In this document: positions 32,579 through 42,623 of the stretch, in pieces | How the letters are laid out: each line of letters opens with the position of its first letter | Position numbering within the stretch: position 1 is the first letter of the stretch | Origin: Bacteroidota bacterium | Lineage (GTDB): Bacteria > Bacteroidota > Ignavibacteria > Ignavibacteriales > Melioribacteraceae | Length of the DNA: 64,000 bases | Assembly: GCA_021820065.1 (NCBI GenBank) | Contig: JAKAEE010000012.1 | Span: 1 to 64,000, forward strand | Direction of reading: 5' to 3' | Notes under the pieces: model-generated | The model's input: the letters and a program-made list of their open reading frames with translations, nothing else | Database searches by the model: none | What the model was told of the DNA's origin: nothing | Made by a program: the position numbers and the translations under genes

Positions 32579-35185
32579 ATGACATCAAACGAAATTCGGC
32601 AACAGTTTTTAGATTTCTTCAAGAGCAAAAATCATAGAATTGTTCCAAGCGCACCGGTTGTTCCGTACGATGATCCAACTCTTCTCTTCACTAATGCAGG
32701 AATGAATCAATTTAAAGATGTATTCCTGGGAATGGGAACGCGTGAATACAAACGCGCAGCCGACACTCAGAAGTGCATCCGCGTTTCCGGCAAACATAAC
32801 GATCTGGAAGAAGTCGGTCACGACACGTATCATCATACATTTTTTGAAATGCTTGGTAACTGGTCTTTCGGAGATCCCTCCGCAAAAGACGGCGGCGGGA
32901 CAGGTTATTACAAAAAAGAAGCCATCAAATGGGCGTGGGAACTGCTGACCGAAGTTTGGAAACTTCCGAAAGAAAGATTGTGGGCAACGGTTTACAGAAC
33001 GGATGACGAAGCGTACAACTTTTGGAAATCCGAAACCGACATAAACGAAAAACACATTTTACGTTTTGATGAGAAGGATAATTTTTGGGAAATGGGCGAT
33101 ACCGGTCCGTGCGGTCCCTGTTCGGAAATTCATATCAACTTGAGCGACGATTACGAAAATCCAAAATACGTTAATGCCGGAGTGCCGGAGTGCATTGAAA
33201 TCTGGAATTTAGTTTTCATTCAATACAACCGCGATGAAAAAGGAACGCTGCACGATCTTCCTTCCAAACACGTTGATACCGGCATGGGTTTCGAGCGCGT
33301 GTGCGCGGTGCTGCAGAAGAAAAGTTCGAACTACGATACCGATGTTTTCACTCCGATCATCAGCACCGTAGAAAAACTTTCCGGAGTGAGGTATGAAAAA
33401 ACGGAAGACATGATTCCTATGCGTGTGATTGCAGATCACATTCGCACTTTGACTTTCGCGATTGCAGACGGCGCAACACCGGGCAACGAAGGACGCGGTT
33501 ACGTTCTTCGGCGTATTCTCCGCCGTGCCGCACGTTACGGGCGAAAAATAAATCTCACCGAACCGTTTCTTTATAAACTCGTTTCGGTTGTGGTAGAAAA
33601 TTTCAGTCACGTCTTTCCGGAAATTCAATCGAACCGATCGAACATTGAAAAAATTATCAAAGCCGAAGAAGAAAGTTTCAACGCAACTTTGGATCGTGGA
33701 ATTGAATTATTCGACGCGCTAGTTAAAAAACTAAATTCTAAAAATGAAAAAAAGATTCCCGGTGAAGACGTATTTAAACTATACGATACTTATGGATTTC
33801 CAATTGATCTTACCGCCGTCATGGCACGCGAGCAGGGATTCACAATTGACGAATTGCGCTTTAACGAATTGATGGATGAACAAAAAGCCCGTGCGCGCAA
33901 GTCAACAAAAGATAAACTCGCTACTGTGAACGTTGTGATCGACAAGTTGGACGACTTCAACTTAACATCAACTTCGCCAACGGAATTCACTGGCTACGAT
34001 CAGTTGAAAAGCGAAGCAAAGATTGTGGGCTTAAAAAATTCCGGCAATCAATCGTTTGTTGTTCTCGATAAGACTCCGTTATATGTTGAATCCGGCGGAC
34101 AAGTGGATGACGCGGGCAGCATTTACATTGGCGACACTCACCTTCGCGTGATTGACATGATAAAAATTAATAATCTGGTCGTGCATATTTTAGAAAACGA
34201 AACGAACGTAAAACTTGAACACGGAATGAAAGTAACGGCTCAAGTTGATGAAAACAGAAGATGGGACATCATGCGAAATCATTCCGTCACTCATTTTCTG
34301 CACAGAGCGTTAAGAGAAATTCTAGGAACGCATGTTCAGCAAGCAGGCTCTTATGTCGGACCAGACCGGTTGCGTTTCGATTTTTCACACTTCGAAAAAG
34401 TGAGCGAACCGGAACTTGAAGCTATCGAATCACTTGTAAACGAAAAGCTGCGCGAGAATTTGCCGTTGAATCATCACCGCAATACACCTTTTGAAAAAGC
34501 CAAGAAGATGGGCGCGCTTATGTTCTTCGGAGACAAATACGGAGACAAAGTTAATGTCGTTCAATTCGGCGACTTCACAATGGAATTTTGCGGCGGCACA
34601 CATGTTCAGAATAGTTCTCAGATCGGTTTGTTCAAAATTGTAAGCGAATCTTCCATTGCAAGCGGTGTACGAAGAATTGAAGCGGTGACAGGCGCGGGAA
34701 CGGAAAAATTCTTGAAGGAATTGCAATTGAGAATTGAGAATGGCGAATTGAGAATTAATGAGGTTACGGAAGAGAAGAGAAAACTGGAAAAGGAATTGGC
34801 TGAATTAAAACTAAAAGAAAAACTGGGCGGGATTAATTCTATCGCATCGGCTCCTTCCGATGTAAACGGAATAAAAGCTTACAAAGGAAAAGTTGATGCA
34901 TCGAACATGGAAGAACTTAAATCCATGGGTGATGAATTGCGCGCAAAAATAAAAAGCGGCGTGGGAGTTTTAATTTCGGAAATTGACGGCAAGGTTGGTA
35001 TCGTTGCGGTCGTTTCCGATGATTTAATAAAAGAGAAGAAAATGTCTGCGGGTAAAATTGTCGGTGACCTTGCAAAAATTGTAGGCGGCGGCGGCGGCGG
35101 TCGTCCTCATCTGGCAACCGCGGGTGGAAAAGATGTTTCAAAAATTAATGATGCTCTTGCTGAAATAGAAAAAATCTTATCATAA
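32579..35185 (+). CDS. alaS: alanyl-tRNA synthetase
   Basis: Class II aminoacyl-tRNA synthetase that charges tRNA-Ala. At 868 residues it is full length. It has the catalytic core (TNAGMNQFKDVFLG, DTGMGFERV), the editing domain with HSVTHFLHRALR and FCGGTHVQ zinc ligands, and the C-Ala domain ending GGGGGGRPHLATAGG. In the linker between editing and C-Ala domains lies a segment LRIENGELRINE encoded by a heptamer tandem array (34722-34756), in a coiled coil that would tolerate insertion. The start is ATG with a weak ribosome-binding site. Confidence 0.96.
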   Translation: MTSNEIRQQFLDFFKSKNHRIVPSAPVVPYDDPTLLFTNAGMNQFKDVFLGMGTREYKRAADTQKCIRVSGKHNDLEEVGHDTYHHTFFEMLGNWSFGDPSAKDGGGTGYYKKEAIKWAWELLTEVWKLPKERLWATVYRTDDEAYNFWKSETDINEKHILRFDEKDNFWEMGDTGPCGPCSEIHINLSDDYENPKYVNAGVPECIEIWNLVFIQYNRDEKGTLHDLPSKHVDTGMGFERVCAVLQKKSSNYDTDVFTPIISTVEKLSGVRYEKTEDMIPMRVIADHIRTLTFAIADGATPGNEGRGYVLRRILRRAARYGRKINLTEPFLYKLVSVVVENFSHVFPEIQSNRSNIEKIIKAEEESFNATLDRGIELFDALVKKLNSKNEKKIPGEDVFKLYDTYGFPIDLTAVMAREQGFTIDELRFNELMDEQKARARKSTKDKLATVNVVIDKLDDFNLTSTSPTEFTGYDQLKSEAKIVGLKNSGNQSFVVLDKTPLYVESGGQVDDAGSIYIGDTHLRVIDMIKINNLVVHILENETNVKLEHGMKVTAQVDENRRWDIMRNHSVTHFLHRALREILGTHVQQAGSYVGPDRLRFDFSHFEKVSEPELEAIESLVNEKLRENLPLNHHRNTPFEKAKKMGALMFFGDKYGDKVNVVQFGDFTMEFCGGTHVQNSSQIGLFKIVSESSIASGVRRIEAVTGAGTEKFLKELQLRIENGELRINEVTEEKRKLEKELAELKLKEKLGGINSIASAPSDVNGIKAYKGKVDASNMEELKSMGDELRAKIKSGVGVLISEIDGKVGIVAVVSDDLIKEKKMSAGKIVGDLAKIVGGGGGGRPHLATAGGKDVSKINDALAEIEKILS
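34722..34756 (+). repeat. heptamer tandem repeat inside alaS (5 units)
   Basis: TGCAATT, GAGAATT, GAGAATG, GCGAATT, GAGAATT in register, in frame within the alaS coiled-coil linker. The same family of repeat, in reverse complement, occurs at 40492-40519. Confidence 0.75.
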
Positions 35186-35214
35186 AAAAAGTGGCAATTT
35201 CTGAACTTCAAAAT

Positions 35215-35305
35215 TGTCATTCTGAATCACGACGAAGTCGAGATGAAGAATCTTAGAATTGGTAAGAAAGATTTTTCAGTCGTCTCGACTAATTCGAGAC
35301 TTTTT
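35215..35305 (+). terminator. terminator within an interspersed-repeat-like segment downstream of alaS
   Basis: The strong part is GTCTCGA (35282-35288) pairing with TCGAGAC (35294-35300), followed by five T. The preceding bases, TGTCATTCTGAAT at 35215 through AAGAATCTTAG near 35247, resemble the left end of interspersed TCATTCTGA-type repeats known in many genomes, here without a clear right end. Confidence 0.6.
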
Positions 35306-35328
35306 CACTTCACCTTATTCTCAAAAAT

Positions 35329-36186
35329 TTATTTGCCAGCCGGAGCTTTCTCTAACTGTAAATCGACGGTATAATTAATCGGTTCCGATATTCCAGCTCG
35401 CCCCATGCCGGGACGCATTCCGCCTTCTCCGTGTCTTCCGCTCCGAGCACCTCCGCGCGGCATTTCGCCTTCGGGAGGTCTTTCACCGTTACCGCTCGGT
35501 TCAAATCCGCTTGATCGTTGTCCGCGTTTATCAACATTCATCTCTAAAGTTTCGAACCTTACTCTAATCTTTTCTCCCGGCAGCGCGCCCGCAGCAATTG
35601 AATATTGTTTACTTACCACAAGCGGAACTTTCAATTCATAAACCAGTCTGCCGTTAAGAAAATTTAGCTTTGCTTCTATCCCCTCTTTGTTCACAAGCGG
35701 TAATGCAAGCAACGGGTATTTGTCTTGGTTCACAATTTCAAATTCATTCTGGCTTTCCAACATTCTGCCAAAACTTCTTTGATCGTTTTGTGCGGACATT
35801 TCTTCTCTGTTTAGATTCATCTGAGGCTGTTTATCCATCATGTTTACAAGCGGATATTTAATGCCGAACGTTTTGTTATCGCCGCTTACCGGTTCAAACC
35901 AAATGATAAATCCGTTTCTGAACATCTGGAACATCTTAGAACGATCGTCGGTAGTTAAATACACATACATGAACTTATCGTCGTTGGCAAACCCAACGCC
36001 AAACTTTTTATCTGGAATTTCAAAAACGTTGTTGCGCCAAAATGAAAGATCGCCTTTCATTTGAATTTGTTCTTGCTGCCAACTGCTAGTCATTTGTTTG
36101 CCGGATGCACAGCCTGAAACTACCGTAACTAAAATTGTAACCGCAGCGAATGATAAAATCTTGAGAATAATTTTATTTCGTTTCAC
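35329..36186 (-). CDS. lipoprotein with Gly/Arg-rich C-terminal tail
   Basis: A 285-residue predicted lipoprotein (signal peptide ending VVSGC, Cys26). The main domain, about residues 40-215, is beta-rich and contains FGVGFANDDKFMYVYLTTDDRSK, reminiscent of carbohydrate-binding DOMON-like sheets. The tail from about 225 to 270 is low-complexity (PPEGEMPRGGARSG, GEGGMRPGMG). No function is assigned. It stands alone between a terminator and the tag gene. Confidence 0.7.
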   Translation of the reverse strand: MKRNKIILKILSFAAVTILVTVVSGCASGKQMTSSWQQEQIQMKGDLSFWRNNVFEIPDKKFGVGFANDDKFMYVYLTTDDRSKMFQMFRNGFIIWFEPVSGDNKTFGIKYPLVNMMDKQPQMNLNREEMSAQNDQRSFGRMLESQNEFEIVNQDKYPLLALPLVNKEGIEAKLNFLNGRLVYELKVPLVVSKQYSIAAGALPGEKIRVRFETLEMNVDKRGQRSSGFEPSGNGERPPEGEMPRGGARSGRHGEGGMRPGMGRAGISEPINYTVDLQLEKAPAGK

Positions 36187-36307
36187 CGATCCTCCGTGAG
36201 ATTAATAAATGTCACTAAAAATAATTTTGGGGAAAATCCTATTAAGTTGACAGCGATAAACTAATCCCGGTTTAACCAATAGAAAGGGTAATTTAGCTGC
36301 CAATACT

Positions 36308-36910
36308 TTACGTTCGGTAAATGTAACAATTCGTTGTATGATCGTTCACCATTCCCACCGCCTGCATAAAGGCGTAACAAATTGTTGAGCCGACAAATTT
36401 GAATCCCCGCTTTTTCAAATCTTTACTCATTGTATCCGATTCATTTGTCATAGCGGGAATTTCTTTTAGAGACTTCCTATTATTTATTATCAGCTTGCCG
36501 TTTACAAATTGCCAAATGTATGTGTCGAATGAGCCGAATTCTTTCTGCACTTCAAGAAAACATTTCGCATTTTGAATCGTTGCAGCAATCTTTAATCTGT
36601 TTCGAATAATTCCTTCGTTCTGCAAAAGCGTTTTCACTTTTTCCGAATCATACTTCGCGATTTTCTTCGCATCAAAATTGTTGAATGCTTTACGGTAGTT
36701 TTCTCTTTTCCTTAGAATGGTAATCCAGCTTAACCCGGCTTGTGCACCTTCTAAAATCAGCATTTCAAAAAGTTTTCGATCATCGTGAACCGGAACGCCC
36801 CATTCTTCATCATGATATTTTTGATAGAGCGGATCATTGCCTGCCCAAGCGCATCTGGATACCGGTTGTTTAATACCTAATGTTGGTAAAGGAACGGTTC
36901 TATTTTTCAT
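36308..36910 (-). CDS. tag: DNA-3-methyladenine glycosylase I
   Basis: Excises 3-methyladenine from DNA. The 200-residue protein has the Tag signatures: RCAWAGNDPLYQKYHDEEWG near 20-39, FEMLILEGAQAGLSWITIL near 48-66, and the zinc site formed by Cys and His residues at both ends, including MVNDHTTNC at the C terminus. It is unrelated in sequence to the HhH-GPD enzyme at 45. Confidence 0.93.
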   Translation of the reverse strand: MKNRTVPLPTLGIKQPVSRCAWAGNDPLYQKYHDEEWGVPVHDDRKLFEMLILEGAQAGLSWITILRKRENYRKAFNNFDAKKIAKYDSEKVKTLLQNEGIIRNRLKIAATIQNAKCFLEVQKEFGSFDTYIWQFVNGKLIINNRKSLKEIPAMTNESDTMSKDLKKRGFKFVGSTICYAFMQAVGMVNDHTTNCYIYRT

Positions 36911-36988
36911 TTTGTTCGAACGATTTTTGCTTGTTAAAATAATTATTGTTAAATCTTAGTATCAAGTATCAAATCGTAATGAAGAAAT

Positions 36989-37582
36989 ATGATAGACAAA
37001 AATAAACTAACCTTCTTTTCAACGCAGCATAGTCTGCGAAAGTGGTTTGAAAAAAATCACGAAAAGAAAACCGAACTGATTGTGGGTTATTACAAAGTTG
37101 ACAGCGGCAAACCCAGCGTTACGTGGCCGCAATCGGTCGATGAAGCGCTCTGCTTCGGATGGATTGATGGAATCCGCAGATCGATTGACGGCGAAAGTTA
37201 CTGCATTCGTTTTACTCACAGAAAGCCAACCAGCATTTGGAGTGCGGTAAACATTAAAAAAGTTGAGGAATTGACTAAGCGCGGGTTGATGAAACCAGAA
37301 GGACTTGCCGCGTTCGCAAAAAGGAAAGAGCATAAATCAAAAATTTATACTTACGAAACCGATCCGGTTGAATTTCCGACAAGCTACAAGAAAAAAATTC
37401 GAGCAAATAAAAAAGCGTGGGCGTTTTTCAATTCACTCCCTCCCTCAATTCAAAGAGTTACAACTAGCTGGGTTGTAAATGCAAAACAGGAATCAACCAG
37501 ATTAAGTCGACTTGAAACTTTGATCCGCGATAGCGAAGCCGGACAGAAAGTAAAACCGTTCCGCTACGGTTCGAAAAAATAG
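36989..37582 (+). CDS. YdeI/OmpD-associated family protein
   Basis: A 197-residue protein of the YdeI family (once linked to bacteriocin protection). Diagnostic blocks are WPQSVDEALCFGWIDGIR near 48-65 and FTHRKPTSIWSAVN near 76-89. The C-terminal part carries the helix LPPSIQRVTTSWVVNAKQESTR. It is cytosolic with no signal peptide. The biochemical role is unclear. A three-unit AGTATCA repeat lies just upstream (36958-36978). Confidence 0.85.
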   Translation: MIDKNKLTFFSTQHSLRKWFEKNHEKKTELIVGYYKVDSGKPSVTWPQSVDEALCFGWIDGIRRSIDGESYCIRFTHRKPTSIWSAVNIKKVEELTKRGLMKPEGLAAFAKRKEHKSKIYTYETDPVEFPTSYKKKIRANKKAWAFFNSLPPSIQRVTTSWVVNAKQESTRLSRLETLIRDSEAGQKVKPFRYGSKK

Positions 37583-37623
37583 TTCACACATTTTATATTC
37601 TAAACGCAACGGAAAGTTCTGAA

Positions 37624-37658
37624 CCAACAACTAATCTCCAACAACCAACAACTACTTT
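37624..37658. repeat. degenerate heptamer tandem repeat (5 units)
   Basis: CCAACAA, CTAATCT, CCAACAA, CCAACAA, CTACTTT in register between convergent genes, ending inside the 3' end of the dehydrogenase gene. Confidence 0.7.
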
Positions 37659-39016
37659 ATCCACACGGTTTTAATATTTACAAATTCTTTAATGCCGTAA
37701 TGTGAAAGTTCTCTACCATAACCGGAATTTTTTATTCCGCCGAACGGCAGACGCGGATCGGATTTTACCATTTCATTTATGAAAACAGAGCCGGATTGAA
37801 TTTCTCTTGCCAGTTCTTTTGCTTTGGAAATGTTTGCGGTCCACAATGAAGCGCCCAGCCCGAACGAGGAATCGTTGGCAATTGCAACGGCGTCTTTTTC
37901 ATCTTTCGCTTTTATTAAACTTGCAACAGGTCCAAATATTTCATCGTCGTAAGCAGGCATACCTTTTTTAAGATTTGCCACGACTGTCGGTTCGTAAAAA
38001 TATCCTTCGCGAGCAATCCGTTTACCGCCGCATAGAACAACCGCTCCTTTCGCAACGGACTGTTTCACTTGCTGATCGAGTTCCAATAGAAGATCTTCAC
38101 GCGCAATCGGACCAAGTTCGGTTTCGTGCTTTAACGGATCGCCGACTTTTGTATTTTTCATTCTATCAACAAATTTTTTTCCGAACTCTTCATAAATTTT
38201 TTCAACGATGATAAATCGTTTTGCCGCAATGCAGCTTTGTCCGTTGTTGATTAACCGTGCCGTGACTGCGGTTTTCACTGCCTGATCTATGTCCGCGTCT
38301 TCAAGAACAATGAACGGATCGCTGCCGCCGAGTTCCATCACGGTTTTTTTCAATTTAGAGCCGCAAGTTTGCGCAACATTTTTGCCCGCGGGCTCGCTTC
38401 CGGTTAATGTTGCGGCTTTCACTTTTGGATGTTCGATAATTTCTTTCACTAACGCTGACCCAACAAGCAAAGTTTTGAAAGTACCAATTGGAAAACCGGC
38501 TTTCATAAAAATTTCTTCGATTGCCAGCGCACTCATCGGCACATTTGAAGCATGTTTAAGCAGACAAACATTTCCCGCCATGAGAGCCGGCGCGGCAAAA
38601 CGGAATACTTGCCAGAACGGGAAATTCCACGGCATCACCGCAAGTATAATTCCAAGGGGATCAAAACGAACGTAGCTTTCGGATGCATCGGTTTTTACAA
38701 TTTCATCACCAAGAATTTTTTCCGAATTATCTGCATAGTAATCACAAACCCAAGAACATTTTTCCACCTCAGCAATCGCTTGCGTAATTGTCTTTCCCAT
38801 TTCCAAGGTTAGGATTCTTCCGTAATGTTCTTTGCCTTCGCGCAAAATTTCCGCTGTTTTTTTCATTAACTGAGAACGATGGCTAAAGCTCGTTTCTTGC
38901 CAATTTTGAAATGATTCGTCTGCTTTTTCTATCGCGCTGAGAACCTCATCTCTTTTTAATTCGGGAAAAGATTTTAGCACCTTTCCATTTGCCGGGTTGA
39001 TTGTTTGGATTGACAT
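37652..39016 (-). CDS. NAD(P)-dependent aldehyde dehydrogenase, succinate-semialdehyde type
   Basis: ALDH of 454 residues. It has the catalytic Cys in NNGQSCIAAKRF, the general base Glu in VMELGGSDPFIV, and the cofactor-binding GSEPAGKNVAQ. The best match by eye is the GabD/Sad short form acting on succinate semialdehyde. The ATG at 39016 starts MSIQTINPANGK as in homologues; the frame extends upstream to 39106 but that stretch does not look like protein. Substrate is tentative and no gabT is near. Confidence 0.88.
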   Translation of the reverse strand: MSIQTINPANGKVLKSFPELKRDEVLSAIEKADESFQNWQETSFSHRSQLMKKTAEILREGKEHYGRILTLEMGKTITQAIAEVEKCSWVCDYYADNSEKILGDEIVKTDASESYVRFDPLGIILAVMPWNFPFWQVFRFAAPALMAGNVCLLKHASNVPMSALAIEEIFMKAGFPIGTFKTLLVGSALVKEIIEHPKVKAATLTGSEPAGKNVAQTCGSKLKKTVMELGGSDPFIVLEDADIDQAVKTAVTARLINNGQSCIAAKRFIIVEKIYEEFGKKFVDRMKNTKVGDPLKHETELGPIAREDLLLELDQQVKQSVAKGAVVLCGGKRIAREGYFYEPTVVANLKKGMPAYDDEIFGPVASLIKAKDEKDAVAIANDSSFGLGASLWTANISKAKELAREIQSGSVFINEMVKSDPRLPFGGIKNSGYGRELSHYGIKEFVNIKTVWIK

Positions 39017-39149
39017 ATATTTTCCAGTTCGATTACAATTTTTATTGCCGCGTATTGTGGAACACAATTGTCTTCGACAAAGAAAAAAATTTTTATTATG
39101 TTCCATCTGAAATTACTCAGAAAATTACTAACAATAAATTGTTGTTTTT

Positions 39150-40490
39150 ATGGGAAAAGCTAATCCGAAAACATTCGTTCTTGACACAAACGTCATTCTT
39201 CACGATCCAACTTGCATAAATCATTTCCAGGAAAACAATATTATAATTCCGCTCGCTGTAATTGAGGAGCTGGATCACTTCAAACGCGGCAACCAGGTAA
39301 TCAATCTCAACGCGCGCGAATTTGCGCGCACACTTGATTCAATTACCGGCAATGATATTTTCAACGGCGGCGTTTCACTTGGACGCGGAAAAGGCAAAGC
39401 AAGAATTGTAATCACTCGCGGATTGGCGAAAGAAATCGACGATGTGTTCCGCGAAGACAACACCGACCACAGAGTTCTAAGTGTTGCATTTGAAGCAAAC
39501 AAAAACAACAAGGGGAAAGTCCGCACAATTCTTATTACCAAAGATGTCAACTTGAGGATGAAAGCTAAGGCGCTAGGTATTCCGGCAGAAGATTATACGA
39601 CCGACCGCGTTACAAATGTTGAGGAACTTTACAGCGGCAAAGCAACTGTCGAAGATTTTGACGATGACATTTTGCAAAAATTATATCAGCCGCCGTTTGA
39701 AGTGCCGTCAAAACAAATAATTCGAAAGATGAAGTCGGAAGCGGTTCCGAATAAATATTTCATAATGCGGAATTCCAACCGCTCAGTATTAGCTTGTCTT
39801 GATCAGGAAACGGAAAAGTTCAAACGCATCGATAAAGAAGTTGTGTACGGAATTAAACCGCGCAACGCCGAACAAACTTTTGCTGTTAATGCTTTAACGA
39901 ATGTTAATATCCCGCTGGTTTCGTTAACGGGGAAAGCGGGCACCGGAAAAACGTTGCTGGCATTGGCTGCGGCACTTCAAGTCAGAAAAAATTATAGACA
40001 GATTTACGTTGCCCGTCCGGTTGTTCCGTTAAGCAATAAAGATATCGGCTACCTCCCCGGGGATGTCGAAAGTAAATTAGCCCCTTACATGCAGCCGTTG
40101 TGGGATAACTTAAAAGTGATTCAAGATCAATTTCAGGAAACGGATAAAAATTATCAACTCGTTAACACGCTCCTGAAAGATGAAAAGCTTATGATTGAAC
40201 CTCTGAGCTATATCCGTGGAAGAAGTTTACAGAGAATTTATTTTATTGTTGATGAAGCGCAAAACCTAACGCCACACGAAATTAAAACAATCATCACACG
40301 CGCGGGTGAAGGCGCAAAAGTTGTGTTAACCGGCGATATTTACCAGATCGATCATCCGTACCTCGATTCACAATCGAACGGACTTTCCTATTTAATCGAA
40401 CATTTCAAAGGGCAGAAACTTTACGCGCACGTTAATCTCGAGAAAGGAGAACGCTCCGAGTTAGCTGAGTTAGCAAGCAACTTGTTATAA
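39150..40490 (+). CDS. PIN domain-PhoH family ATPase
   Basis: A 446-residue protein of the YlaK/PhoH2 kind. An N-terminal PIN nuclease domain (TFVLDTNVILHDP, residues 7-19; later DVNLRMKA and acidic residues) is fused to a PhoH ATPase with Walker A GKAGTGKTLLALAA and Walker B YFIVDEAQNLTP. PhoH2 proteins unwind and cut RNA. It is followed by heptamer repeats and then gatE on the same strand. Confidence 0.92.
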   Translation: MGKANPKTFVLDTNVILHDPTCINHFQENNIIIPLAVIEELDHFKRGNQVINLNAREFARTLDSITGNDIFNGGVSLGRGKGKARIVITRGLAKEIDDVFREDNTDHRVLSVAFEANKNNKGKVRTILITKDVNLRMKAKALGIPAEDYTTDRVTNVEELYSGKATVEDFDDDILQKLYQPPFEVPSKQIIRKMKSEAVPNKYFIMRNSNRSVLACLDQETEKFKRIDKEVVYGIKPRNAEQTFAVNALTNVNIPLVSLTGKAGTGKTLLALAAALQVRKNYRQIYVARPVVPLSNKDIGYLPGDVESKLAPYMQPLWDNLKVIQDQFQETDKNYQLVNTLLKDEKLMIEPLSYIRGRSLQRIYFIVDEAQNLTPHEIKTIITRAGEGAKVVLTGDIYQIDHPYLDSQSNGLSYLIEHFKGQKLYAHVNLEKGERSELAELASNLL

Positions 40491-40491
40491 T

Positions 40492-40519
40492 TCTCAATTT
40501 TCCATTATCAATTCGCAAT
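40492..40519. repeat. degenerate heptamer tandem repeat (4 units)
   Basis: TCTCAAT, TTTCCAT, TATCAAT, TCGCAAT in register right after the PIN-PhoH stop; reverse complement resembles the array inside alaS. Confidence 0.65.
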
Positions 40520-40632
40520 TACGGCGTTTGCTTCTTTTAAGTGATGTAGGTAAGTTTTCGCAAGCAAAACATTTTTATTCTTATGCCAAAACTTTTTGCC
40601 TCATCATTGCTCACCAAGATATTTAATCTCAC

Positions 40633-42537
40633 ATGAAAGATTTTTTATTCAAACCGTTTGAGGAAATGACGAACGAAGATTATGAAACCATCGGTTTCAA
40701 ATCCGGACTTGAAATTCATCAGCAGCTTTTAACATCAAAAAAACTTTTCTGCCGTTGCCCCGCCGGAAAATACAGCGATCATTACCACGCAGAAATTTTA
40801 CGTCACATGCGTCCCACGCTTTCCGAATTGGGAGAATACGACGGAACCGCACTCATGGAATTCAAAACGAAGAAAGATATAATTTATAGAATCAATCGCG
40901 AAACCGTTTGCACCTACGAGATGGACGACACGCCGCCGTTCTTGATCAATGAAGATGCGCTTGACATTGCATTGGAATGCGGACTTCTGTTTGATTGTTC
41001 AATCGTTGACGAACTTCATATCGCGCGAAAACAATATCTTGACGGAAGTATTCCAACCGGATTTCAGCGCACGGCAATTTTTGCGCTCGATGGAAAAATT
41101 CCATACAAGGATCGGCAGATTGATATTGTTCAAATGTCGATTGAAGAAGATGCGTGCCGCGAAGTTTCCGATCACGGACACACGCGCGTTTATCTTACCG
41201 ACCGTCTGGGCATGCCGCTCATCGAAACTGTCACCGGGCCCAACATGCGCACACCATTTGAAGTTGCAGAAGTTGCGGAGATCTGTGCTAATCTTGTAAG
41301 AAGCACAAACAAAGTGCGCAGAGGTATCGGCTCGGTACGCGAGGATGTTAACGTTAGTGTTGAAGGTGGAACGAGAATTGAGATCAAAGGCGTTCCGAAG
41401 ATCGGAAGAATTCCGCTTCTCACTTATAACGAAGCAATGCGACAATGGAATCTACTGCGTCTCAAAGACGAACTTCACAAAAGAGGAATTACAAAAGAAT
41501 CATTTACCGCAAAAGCGGATGATGTAACTCGCCTCGTTAAACGTGCGATATACCTGCCGATTAGAAACGCCATCGATCAAGGACTAATCGTCAAATGTGT
41601 TGTGCTGCGCGGTTATGCAGGACTGCTTCATTGGCAAACACAAACCGACACATATTTTTCAAAAGAAATTTCTGACCGCGTGCGTGTTGTGGCTTGTCTC
41701 ACCACCATTCCAAACATAATTCACTCCGATGGTAAAGGTGAGACATTAACATCAGCGGAGTGGCAGAACATAAAAAAATTCGTCGGCGCAACAAACGATG
41801 ATTCGCTGGTTCTTGTTTGGGGAAACGAAACGGATACCGATACTGCTGTAAAAGAAATTATGATTCGTGCGAAAGAAGCGACGATTGGAATTCCATCCGA
41901 GACGCGCCAAGCTTTTTATGATGGAACGAACGGCTTCGAAAGAATTTTGCCAGGTGCCGATAGAATGTATCCGGACACAGATTTACCGCCGACAAAAATT
42001 ACTGAGGAACGTTTGGAAAAACTTCGACCGAATCTTCCCGAACAATTTTGGAAAAGGGAAAAGTGGTATCGCGAACTTGGAATTCCGGCAGACACTGTGC
42101 GAGAACTCTCAATATCCAAATTCGCCAATGTTTTCATGTTCGTTGTAAATGAATGGAAAATTAACCCGACGCTTGCTGCCGTTGCGCTGATTCAATTTCC
42201 AAAACGATTGAAGAAAATAAAAATCGATGCCAATTTGCTGAACGAAAAAATGATGAAAGAAATTTTCCGGTCATACAAAGATGGTTTTCTTTCGCGTTCC
42301 GGAATTTTTACGGCAATGAAAAAGTCTATCGAAAAAGGAAGGTTTTACGAAGAACTTCTTCCGAAACCTCGCACTACAAAAGAGCTTGAGCAAATCATAG
42401 CGGACTCTAGGGAAGAATTGAAAAAGATAAAAATGTTTGGTGCTGACAATTCATCCAAACTTTTGATTGGACTGGTGATGAACAAAGTTAGAATTAACGT
42501 TGAGGGAAAGCTGGTTTCAGAAAAAATTAATGTTTGA
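40633..42537 (+). CDS. gatE: Glu-tRNA(Gln) amidotransferase subunit E (archaeal type)
   Basis: Kinase and tRNA-binding subunit that phosphorylates Glu-tRNA(Gln) before amidation by GatD. The 634-residue protein opens with FKSGLEIHQQLLTSKKLFCRC, carries the GatB/E cradle with LDGSIPTGFQRT and DACREVSDHG, and then an AspRS-like insertion from about 270 to 400 (LVKRAIYLPIRNAI), which distinguishes GatE from bacterial GatB. A helical and a YqeY-like tail follow. Length matches archaeal GatE (about 620-640). gatD follows 86 bases downstream. GatDE is described as an archaeal enzyme, so this bacterial context is unusual. Confidence 0.9.
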   Translation: MKDFLFKPFEEMTNEDYETIGFKSGLEIHQQLLTSKKLFCRCPAGKYSDHYHAEILRHMRPTLSELGEYDGTALMEFKTKKDIIYRINRETVCTYEMDDTPPFLINEDALDIALECGLLFDCSIVDELHIARKQYLDGSIPTGFQRTAIFALDGKIPYKDRQIDIVQMSIEEDACREVSDHGHTRVYLTDRLGMPLIETVTGPNMRTPFEVAEVAEICANLVRSTNKVRRGIGSVREDVNVSVEGGTRIEIKGVPKIGRIPLLTYNEAMRQWNLLRLKDELHKRGITKESFTAKADDVTRLVKRAIYLPIRNAIDQGLIVKCVVLRGYAGLLHWQTQTDTYFSKEISDRVRVVACLTTIPNIIHSDGKGETLTSAEWQNIKKFVGATNDDSLVLVWGNETDTDTAVKEIMIRAKEATIGIPSETRQAFYDGTNGFERILPGADRMYPDTDLPPTKITEERLEKLRPNLPEQFWKREKWYRELGIPADTVRELSISKFANVFMFVVNEWKINPTLAAVALIQFPKRLKKIKIDANLLNEKMMKEIFRSYKDGFLSRSGIFTAMKKSIEKGRFYEELLPKPRTTKELEQIIADSREELKKIKMFGADNSSKLLIGLVMNKVRINVEGKLVSEKINV

Positions 42538-42623
42538 ATCTCCGCGTTCACTGCGTGAAATTCTTTCTCGCAAAGACGCAAAGTTTTTCGCAATCCGCAG
42601 CGGCGGAGCGCAAAGGAATTAAT

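Noticed and set aside
42538..42623. GCG-rich repeated-looking gatE-gatD spacer
   Set aside because: Short motifs such as CGCAAAG recur, but without a stable period; not listed as part of the heptamer family.
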